18,547 nt of DNA. Source: Amarolinea aalborgensis (GTDB taxonomy: Bacteria > Chloroflexota > Anaerolineae > SSC4 > Amarolineaceae). The DNA is taken from the NCBI RefSeq assembly GCF_900491745.1, contig NZ_UETR01000056.1:1-18547 (forward strand). Reading direction: 5' to 3'. Each line of letters opens with the position of its first letter. The stretch's first letter is position 1. This document shows positions 7,399 through 13,382 of this stretch, piece by piece. The position numbers and the translations under genes are program-made. The notes under the pieces were generated by a model. That model made no database searches. It had not been told where the DNA came from and saw only the letters and a list, made by a program, of their open reading frames with translations.

Positions 7399-8784
7399 CT
7401 ATTTGTCCGCGGGATTCTCACGAACGGCCGCGCCAAATTTGGACGGCGGGAAAATCTGGAACATCAGGTTGATCAGAATGCCGACGATGGCCGCGAACAC
7501 GATGGCCGGAATGCCGTCAGGGAACAGCAGCGGAATCGGGAAGGGGAACAGACCATCTTTGAGACTCAGGTTGCCGCCGATGCCCAGCACCAGGATTGAA
7601 GCGCCGATGGCGAGCTGGCCTGGATCGAACAGATTGACCTTCTCGGATTGGATCAACGCTACGCCTTGCTTGCCGATGACGCCAAACAGGTAGATGGCCA
7701 GGCCGCCTGTGACGGCCAGCGGGATGGTGTTAACCAGGGCCGCCAGTTTGCCGATGAAGCCCATGGCCATGGCGATGACGCCAGCCGCCATCAACACCGG
7801 CACGGAGTAGTTGCGCGTGATGGCCATCAGGCTGTTGTTTTCGCCGTAGTTGGTGCCGGCGGCGCCGCCCAGAAGACCGACGATGATGTCGTCAGAGCCA
7901 TCTGCCACCAGGTTGAGGCCGATCAGGCGCTTGATCTCCAACGGTTTGCGCTTCAGCTCTGCCGCCAGCTCATCAATGTAAAGACTCATCTGGTAGAGGT
8001 GCGCAGTGGACTCTGGGATGGTCGCAATGGCAATGAGAGCCACACTGAGGACATAGCCGTAGGCGCGTGCGTCGCCAAAGGCCGGGAAGGTGAAATGCGG
8101 AACCTGTACCCACAATGCCTGGGAAACGCGGGTGAAATCAACCAGGCCGAAGATGAGCGAAATCACATAGCCCGCGGCCGCGCCGAGCATGATGGGCAGC
8201 ATGCCGAGCAGCCCGCGGCCCTGCAGGTAAACCGAGAAGATGATGGTCAAGAGCAGGGTGACGAACGCGATGGCCCAGTTGGCGGCCGCCATGTTCAACG
8301 CTGCGCCAGCCAGCGCAATGCCGATCGTGATGGCGATGCTGCCGGTGACGATGGGCGGCAAGACGCGATCGAGGCGCTCTTTGCCGATGCGTTGGATGAG
8401 CAGGCCCACGAGAATCTCGAAAATGGCGGTACCGAGGATGCCAACCTGGGCGATGCGCACGCCTTCTGGACAGTAGACCGTATTGGGGTCCTTGAAACAA
8501 TCGCCCGCAAATCTGGACATCACCGTGATAATGACAGCGATATAGCTGAAGCTGGAACCGTAATAGAGCGGGATGCGGCGTCCTGAGACGAGCAGGGCGA
8601 TGATCGTTCCCAGGCCGCTGGCGAACAGGGTAACGCCGACATCGAACTTGGTCAGCACAGCGACGAGGACGGTGGCCGGGAACATCGTCAGTACCTGCTG
8701 AAAACCAAGCGATAGCATGGCGCCAATAGGGGGCGTATCCTGCGGCAAATAGCCAATGACTGGCTTCTCAGATGATGCTGCCAT
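7399..8784 (-). CDS. NCS2-family nucleobase permease (UraA/xanthine permease type)
   Basis: This 461-residue polytopic inner-membrane protein belongs to the NCS2/NAT family of proton- or sodium-coupled uptake systems for uracil, xanthine, urate and related bases. About 12-14 hydrophobic segments are visible. Key residues match UraA: Glu258 in ATIPESTAHL (with His262 four residues on) and Glu315 in TNYGENNSLMAITR (311-324), the NAT signature. Within that signature the normally invariant Gly is Ser318, and the preceding residue is Asn317, which may alter base specificity. GGGAGG occurs upstream of the ATG at 8782-8784 but about 12 bases away, a long spacing. The gene lies between the nitrilase-type hydrolase and the Mo-hydroxylase subunits, so it probably imports their substrate. 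The exact base cannot be read from the sequence. Confidence 0.93.
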   Translation of the reverse strand: MAASSEKPVIGYLPQDTPPIGAMLSLGFQQVLTMFPATVLVAVLTKFDVGVTLFASGLGTIIALLVSGRRIPLYYGSSFSYIAVIITVMSRFAGDCFKDPNTVYCPEGVRIAQVGILGTAIFEILVGLLIQRIGKERLDRVLPPIVTGSIAITIGIALAGAALNMAAANWAIAFVTLLLTIIFSVYLQGRGLLGMLPIMLGAAAGYVISLIFGLVDFTRVSQALWVQVPHFTFPAFGDARAYGYVLSVALIAIATIPESTAHLYQMSLYIDELAAELKRKPLEIKRLIGLNLVADGSDDIIVGLLGGAAGTNYGENNSLMAITRNYSVPVLMAAGVIAMAMGFIGKLAALVNTIPLAVTGGLAIYLFGVIGKQGVALIQSEKVNLFDPGQLAIGASILVLGIGGNLSLKDGLFPFPIPLLFPDGIPAIVFAAIVGILINLMFQIFPPSKFGAAVRENPADK

Positions 8785-8939
8785 ACGAGTATGTATCCTC
8801 CCTGATCAAACGCGCTCCAATGATGTCATTCACGCGGGATGTGCCATTCCCACCGTCGGGCCGTCTTGATGCAGTCAACCTCCTTCAGCCTATAATCAGC
8901 AATCTCCGATCACCGATCTCCAATCTCCATCTCCGACCT
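8785..8939. repeat. Intergenic heptad repeat upstream of the permease gene
   Basis: The 155-base spacer between the nitrilase-type gene and the permease gene has no ORF. At 8894-8934 it holds a run of degenerate 7-bp units of the form GATCTCC or AATCTCC (starts at 8894, 8901, 8908, 8915 and 8922, then a six-base unit). The same units, in reverse complement, occur before cphA at 16272-16306. I see no convincing sigma-70 promoter here, so the permease is probably read from the promoter at 10823-10850. Confidence 0.7.
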
Positions 8940-9839
8940 TCACTCTCCCGGCCGCTCATTCTTCACGCGCCGCGCCGGTTCAAACGCGCTGCGCGCCGGC
9001 TTGAGCACATCGGCATACGCCTCCAGGTTGCGATCTTCCAGGTGATCGAAAATCATCGGGGAGTTGGCGCCGTAGGTGATGCGCTTGATGGGGTCGGGGT
9101 CGAGCGCGGCGGCGATGATCTCTTCGGTGCCACGGGCCTGCGCCAGCTTGTGGGCAATGGGGTCCACAATCATGGAATGACCGAAGTAGAAGAAATTGCC
9201 GGCGTCCGGGCCAATGGCATTGCAGGCGATGATGTACACATGATTGTCGTACGCACGCGCGCGGTTGGTCATGTCCCAAATCTCGAACGAACGCAGGAGC
9301 GCGCTCGGACGCACGATCACTTCGGCGCCCTGCACGGCTTCCGCGCGGTAGAGCTCGGGAAAATCGCCATCATAGCAGATGGTCAGGCCGATGCGCGCCA
9401 GCTCGGTGCTGACCACGCAAGGTTGGCTGCCCGGCGTGCTCCAGCCGCCGCCGCGGCGGCGTTCGGTGGGGAAGAGATGGGTCTTGCGATAGACGCCGAG
9501 AAGGTCTCCGCCAGGCCCAATCAGCGCCGCCGCATTGTAGACCACGCCGCGCGTGGGGCCGCGCTCATACGTAGGAAACACCACATGCACCGACAAGTCG
9601 CGGGCAGCTTGCTGGATTGGCTCGCTCCAGCGGCCAGGCAGCGCGTCCACCATGTCCCACAGCGCCTCTGCGCTCATGCCGGGGGTGAAGCCGGTGGTGA
9701 TGGTTTCTGGCAGGACGATGAGCTGCGCGCCGTTTTCATGCGCGGCGCGTGTGATCCACTGCACACAGGTGGCGACATTGGCGGCCGGCTCGTTGGGAAC
9801 AACCGCAAACTGTGCGCAGGCCGCGGTAAATGCCTTCAC
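8940..9839 (-). CDS. Carbon-nitrogen hydrolase (nitrilase superfamily amidohydrolase)
   Basis: This 299-residue protein has the full nitrilase-superfamily catalytic set: Glu45 in VLPET, Lys119 in YRKTHLFPTE, and the nucleophile Cys155 in ICYDGDFPE. The family hydrolyses non-peptide C-N bonds such as amides, N-carbamoyl groups and nitriles. Length and motifs suit an amidase, beta-ureidopropionase or carbamoylputrescine amidase branch better than a true nitrilase, but I cannot separate these by eye. In this operon it could release ammonia, or CO2 plus ammonia, from a ring-opened N-heterocycle. The start is a GTG at 9837-9839, supported by GGAGGT (9845-9850) five bases upstream. It begins 46 bases after the cyclase-family gene stop. 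The permease gene follows after a 155-base spacer with heptad repeats. Confidence 0.92.
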   Translation of the reverse strand: MKAFTAACAQFAVVPNEPAANVATCVQWITRAAHENGAQLIVLPETITTGFTPGMSAEALWDMVDALPGRWSEPIQQAARDLSVHVVFPTYERGPTRGVVYNAAALIGPGGDLLGVYRKTHLFPTERRRGGGWSTPGSQPCVVSTELARIGLTICYDGDFPELYRAEAVQGAEVIVRPSALLRSFEIWDMTNRARAYDNHVYIIACNAIGPDAGNFFYFGHSMIVDPIAHKLAQARGTEEIIAAALDPDPIKRITYGANSPMIFDHLEDRNLEAYADVLKPARSAFEPARRVKNERPGE

Positions 9840-9885
9840 GTCCTACCTCCTCAGGGGAATTGGACACAGCCAGGGCCACCGCATC

Positions 9886-10734
9886 TCAGCGCTGCGGCTG
9901 CATACAGAGGCAGTCGCCGTGTTTGGTCAGCGCCATCGTCGCCTTCTTAGCCATCAGCGCCGCATAGCGGTCATCGTCCACGTAGGCCACGATGCGTGCG
10001 ATGCACGACTCGCCGTCCACGAAGCGCCAGGGGAAGCAGCCCACCTCGACGCGCTGATTGAGCAGCAGGTCAATGTCGCCGCCCAGGCACTCGGCATGGA
10101 TGATGCCAAAGGGGAACATCTCGATGTGCATCAACTGGTACTTATCGTCGGTAAAGACTTCGGCCAGGCGCTGGCCGTACTTGGCCTGGAAATGCGCCTC
10201 GGCCTCGGCGGCCTGGCGCGGCATCCACTGGCGGATGATCGTGTTCATGGGATGATCTGCGCTGCCGCAGTCCACGGCCAGCCATTTCAGCTTCTTGGCC
10301 TTGCACCACTCGGCGAACTCACGGTCGGGGCCGGGGTGTTTGACCATGTAGCGGATCTCGTCCGCGCGCGGCTGGTCCCAGCCATAGCGGTGGTAGCCGG
10401 TGTGGATGATCAGGATGTCGCCCTCGTGCACATCGACGCGCGCCTCGACCATCTCGGAGGTATAGATGTCATAGTCGCCGCAGGCATCCGACAGATCAAC
10501 GATGGCCGCGGGGCCGGTCAAGAAATCAAGGGAGAGGCTGGCGATGTCCTTGCCGGGGGTGTAGAAGTGAATTTCGCCATCGAGGTGCGTACCGAGGTGA
10601 TTGGAGTGCGTAATGACCTGGCCGTTGGCGCCGTTGGGCGCCAGGCGCTTGAAATACTTGATTTGCAGCGGCTCGTAGGTCGGCCATGCCGGCGTGCCTA
10701 CGCCGAGGGGAATCGAGAGATCAATAAACTTCAT
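9886..10734 (-). CDS. Cyclase-family metal-dependent hydrolase (kynurenine formamidase/isatin hydrolase-like)
   Basis: This 282-residue protein belongs to the 'cyclase' family (PF04199), which contains kynurenine formamidase and isatin hydrolase, metalloenzymes that hydrolyse amide bonds, including those in rings. The diagnostic metal-binding motif HxGTHxDxxxH is intact at residues 46-56 (His46, His50, Asp52, His56). Further possible ligands lie in VDCGSADHP (about 184-192) and HIEMFPFGIIHAE (about 219-231). It is somewhat longer than the approximately 210-residue formamidases, so it is not a typical KynB. It is the first gene after a strong promoter (10823-10850) and has GGAGGT (10743-10748) eight bases before its ATG. 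Its neighbours suggest ring opening of the product of the Mo hydroxylase; that is inference. Confidence 0.88.
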   Translation of the reverse strand: MKFIDLSIPLGVGTPAWPTYEPLQIKYFKRLAPNGANGQVITHSNHLGTHLDGEIHFYTPGKDIASLSLDFLTGPAAIVDLSDACGDYDIYTSEMVEARVDVHEGDILIIHTGYHRYGWDQPRADEIRYMVKHPGPDREFAEWCKAKKLKWLAVDCGSADHPMNTIIRQWMPRQAAEAEAHFQAKYGQRLAEVFTDDKYQLMHIEMFPFGIIHAECLGGDIDLLLNQRVEVGCFPWRFVDGESCIARIVAYVDDDRYAALMAKKATMALTKHGDCLCMQPQR

Positions 10735-10822
10735 CGTTTCGGACCTCCAAACTGATGATAGGGATTAACTTGATTCTACAGATCATGCGGGGCTTTTTGC
10801 GAATCGTTAGCAAGATGCGGGC

Positions 10823-10850
10823 ATTATAGCGTCATTTGATCAATTGGCAA
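10823..10850 (-). promoter_or_regulatory. Near-consensus sigma-70 promoter of the N-heterocycle gene set
   Basis: On the minus strand a TTGCCA -35 box (10845-10850) and a perfect TATAAT -10 box (10823-10828) are 16 bases apart. The predicted transcript starts near 10816, giving an untranslated leader of about 80 bases before the cyclase-family gene. The spacer contains the 8-bp palindrome TTGATCAA (10836-10843), a candidate operator. The promoter lies beyond the stop of the restriction endonuclease gene, so the catabolic genes need not depend on the R-M transcript. Confidence 0.75.
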
Positions 10851-10888
10851 TATGACGAATGTCAGAAAGTCGGCTATACGGTTCAGCT

Positions 10889-11686
10889 TTACGAAGAACG
10901 TCGTTGATAGGCCTGCAACTCGGTCAATGTCAAATCGTGCGAGTCAACCAAGCGATAGTGTTTTTCGGCCGAGACCCCGATTCCCGCCTCAGTTCTCTCA
11001 AGCTCAAACAACGCAATCAAGTTGGCGTCCATGAATTGGGTTGCGATCGGTCTGCAGATCAGCCCAGGAAATTTGATTTCACACACGGCCATGTCCTGCT
11101 CGATTTGGACGACGCCGATTTTGTCTCTTTCACCTTTGGCCTGCACCGGCAAGGCATAATGGACGCCGCGCTTATCGATGCCGATGTAGATCTCGTCTGT
11201 CTCAACCTGTCCAAGTCCCCTTACGGTAGTCCGTAGATGATTCTGCAACGAATAGCAGGTAAGTCCGGTAAAGATATCGATCAAGCGGTTGTAGCGCAGG
11301 CGCGCCAGCAGCGACTGCTCGTCATTCAGTGCATAGCGGGCGATCACACCGGGCGTCGCGTCAAGAATCTTCGTTTCGACAAGCATGGCCGACGGCTGCA
11401 CTGCGGCGCTCGTCGTGAGGGCAATCGTGTAACGCGCACGCCCGGCCGGTCTGATGATCCATTCAGATCCTGGCGGCGCCTTCCCGACAATAGATTCCGG
11501 CAGCGCATTGCGATAGCGAAAGCTATACAGTACATCGCCCAGATTCTTGGGTAATTGGATTCCGAGTCGTTCGGCCGTGATAACGATGTCGGATCGTTCA
11601 AAAGTGATCTCTTGCGCTCCCTCCTGGTAGCGGGTGAGAAAGATGGCTTCTATCAACTGAGAGTAACGATTTGCCGATTGCGTCAT
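10889..11686 (-). CDS. Putative type II restriction endonuclease (PD-(D/E)xK-like)
   Basis: This 265-residue protein is encoded three bases after a DNA methyltransferase gene, the arrangement of a type II R-M system. The N-terminal half has LGIQLPKNLGDVLYSFRYRNALPESI (41-66), a helical segment I associate with restriction endonuclease DNA-binding regions. The second half carries a likely nuclease core: acidic ETDEIYIGID (162-171) followed by a strand with PVQAKGE (180-186), then QIEQD (194-198). The catalytic pair would be Asp164 or Glu165 with the Q-x-K version (Gln182, Lys184) of the PD-(D/E)xK motif; the Gln in place of Glu/Asp is unusual but known among nuclease variants. It would cut DNA left unmodified by its partner. 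The target site is unknown. The assignment rests mainly on context and the motif. Confidence 0.75.
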   Translation of the reverse strand: MTQSANRYSQLIEAIFLTRYQEGAQEITFERSDIVITAERLGIQLPKNLGDVLYSFRYRNALPESIVGKAPPGSEWIIRPAGRARYTIALTTSAAVQPSAMLVETKILDATPGVIARYALNDEQSLLARLRYNRLIDIFTGLTCYSLQNHLRTTVRGLGQVETDEIYIGIDKRGVHYALPVQAKGERDKIGVVQIEQDMAVCEIKFPGLICRPIATQFMDANLIALFELERTEAGIGVSAEKHYRLVDSHDLTLTELQAYQRRSS

Positions 11687-11689
11687 GGT

Positions 11690-13072
11690 TTACTTTTCCT
11701 GTGGACCATTCCAGCGGAGTACAACGACCTCTTCCCGTAGCTGCTCTCTGGTGGCAGTGGCAAAGCGAGTGCGAAACAGATCAATCCGCTGCACTTCGTA
11801 GCCGAGGGTCTGCGCAATATCCGCCAAGATCTGCCCGGTGCGAATCATAACCCGCAGGTATGATGCCTGGTCGCCGACCACGTAGGCTAACTGAGCCCCC
11901 GGACGCAAGACAGGCCGTAGATCCGCCAAATGCCGCGCCATACCGCCAAAATAGAGACGCGTGACCTTTGCATACATCCGTTCAAAACCAGAATTCTTGC
12001 CCAGTTCGATGCGGCGTGCTTCGATAGCCTTTGCAATGCGGTCGATCTCCGGATGCTGCTCGACCCAGGCATCATCATTGTCTGTCACGTAGACGCCGCG
12101 CGTATTGGAACGCACAAGCGTTTTCTTCAATGACCTGAGTTCGGCCCTGTTCTTAATAAAACCAAGAATGACCGACTCCAGGCGAGTTGTACGCGTGTAG
12201 TCTTTCTCGTTGGGATATGGCGGCGAGGTGATGACGGCCGCAATCGAGGCTGGGCGTAGGAACGCCTGTGCGTTGCGGGCGTCTGCCAGATGTACGACGG
12301 CCGGCGGATAGGATGTGCCCTCGACTGTACACAGATCGTTCGCCATGTTGGTGATTTCAGCCAGCCAGGCGCCTACGACTGGGGCGTCTTTCTTCGGTGT
12401 TCCGACGCCCACTTCCGGCCCGAAATGGAGATTGCTGATCTTGAAAACCAGGGCGCTGGCAAGCGCCAACAAAGCGTGTCTGAAATAACGCGCGTGCTGG
12501 TGCTGATTGAGGCAATCCAGAAGCACCAACGTCTTGTGCAAGGGAAGGGGGCTGATCGAATTGGTCAGCAGAAGGTTCTCCGCTTCAGGGTCAAGACGTC
12601 GCAGCGGCATGTCCATGTGAGGCGCAGCAAAGGGAGCGTTGTCTTCGATGCCCTGGGCGGCCAAGATGCCTAAGGCTGTGTGCGCAATGTCTTGTGCGGC
12701 TGACAGTAGGTCGTCAGGCGGAAGCTCCCAGTCGATCTTCACGCTGCTGGCGAAGTGCGCAAACGGATTGGCTTCCAGGCCAACCCCGCGCAGGTGACGA
12801 CGACGGGCTTCGATGACCGTCGTCCCTGTGCCGCAGAACGGGTCGAGGACGATGTCGTCGACGCCAACGCCAAAATCATCCAGGTAGTGGCGGACCAAAT
12901 GAGGCGGGAACGAGAGCACGAAGCGATACCAATCATGAAATGGGCGATCGGCCGACGCCAGGCGATTGATCTTGTCGTTTGTTTGTTGATTGCCATTCGC
13001 GGCCGCCGGTTCTATGGGCGCAGCCATCGGCCCGGGCAATGATAACTGAGCGGTCGATGGTTGGGTGGTCAT
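11690..13072 (-). CDS. DNA methyltransferase of a type II R-M system (SPPY-type, likely N4-cytosine)
   Basis: This 460-residue protein has the S-adenosylmethionine-binding motif DPFCGTGTTVIEA (77-89) and the catalytic motif TSPPYPNEKDYTR (282-294). SPPY is typical of N4-cytosine methyltransferases, although some N6-adenine enzymes share it, so the modified base is probable rather than certain. The binding motif precedes the catalytic motif, with about 200 residues between them that could hold the target-recognition region. The enzyme would protect host DNA from the endonuclease encoded three bases downstream. The ATG at 13070-13072 has only a weak ribosome-binding sequence. A candidate promoter lies at 13156-13184. 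The first 30 residues are Pro/Ala/Gln-rich and may be a disordered extension. Confidence 0.9.
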   Translation of the reverse strand: MTTQPSTAQLSLPGPMAAPIEPAAANGNQQTNDKINRLASADRPFHDWYRFVLSFPPHLVRHYLDDFGVGVDDIVLDPFCGTGTTVIEARRRHLRGVGLEANPFAHFASSVKIDWELPPDDLLSAAQDIAHTALGILAAQGIEDNAPFAAPHMDMPLRRLDPEAENLLLTNSISPLPLHKTLVLLDCLNQHQHARYFRHALLALASALVFKISNLHFGPEVGVGTPKKDAPVVGAWLAEITNMANDLCTVEGTSYPPAVVHLADARNAQAFLRPASIAAVITSPPYPNEKDYTRTTRLESVILGFIKNRAELRSLKKTLVRSNTRGVYVTDNDDAWVEQHPEIDRIAKAIEARRIELGKNSGFERMYAKVTRLYFGGMARHLADLRPVLRPGAQLAYVVGDQASYLRVMIRTGQILADIAQTLGYEVQRIDLFRTRFATATREQLREEVVVLRWNGPQEK

Positions 13073-13155
13073 TGGCTCACTTCGTGTTGACTCGTGCTGG
13101 TGATGGCCGCCCAGTGCAGCCTGCGTCCGACTCTCGGAGATCGGAAGATGAGGTT

Positions 13156-13184
13156 ATGATAGCATATGCACGCGTTTTTGACGA
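13156..13184 (-). promoter_or_regulatory. Weak candidate promoter of the R-M operon
   Basis: On the minus strand TCGTCA (13179-13184, four of six matches to the -35 consensus) and TATCAT (13156-13161) are 17 bases apart. This would give a leader of about 80 bases before the methyltransferase ATG. The sequence around it is more AT-rich than its surroundings. The match is modest, so other starts in this spacer remain possible. Confidence 0.3.
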
Positions 13185-13259
13185 AACGATGGCTGACTGT
13201 TTCCCCTGGATGAACGTGGGTCAACGCTCCGCCCGATCAGCGATGAACGGGTGCTGCGC

Positions 13260-13293
13260 TTTGGAGTGCGGCGACACATCGCCGCACTCCAAA
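13260..13293. repeat. Perfect 15-bp-stem palindrome (REP-like element)
   Basis: TTTGGAGTGCGGCGA (13260-13274) and its exact reverse complement (13279-13293) are separated by a four-base loop. A shorter outer match (CGCTTT at one side, GAAAGCG around 13300 at the other) may extend the element. Neither strand shows a T tract after the stem, so a Rho-independent terminator is not the best reading. It resembles dispersed palindromic repeats that often sit between operons. It lies about 90 bases after the cphA stop. Confidence 0.85.
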
Positions 13294-13382
13294 AACTAGC
13301 GAAAGCGTTACAAGTGCTGCGGAAATGAAGAGATGCCCAAGACTGTCATTTGTCGTTCTGAACCATCGTCGCGGTCTATGCG

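Larger units (their letters stand above)
13073..13382. other. Gene-free spacer between cphA and the R-M operon
   Basis: This 310-base stretch has no ORF that I believe. A plus-strand reading frame of about 47 codons from 13157 translates the palindrome at 13260-13293 and looks fortuitous. Contents: a weak promoter candidate for the methyltransferase gene (13156-13184), the large palindrome, and otherwise nothing recognisable. Confidence 0.6.

Noticed and set aside
12979..13299. Plus-strand ORF across the cphA/R-M spacer
   Set aside because: It starts antisense to the methyltransferase gene and ends by translating the large palindrome; no ribosome-binding site or motif is seen.
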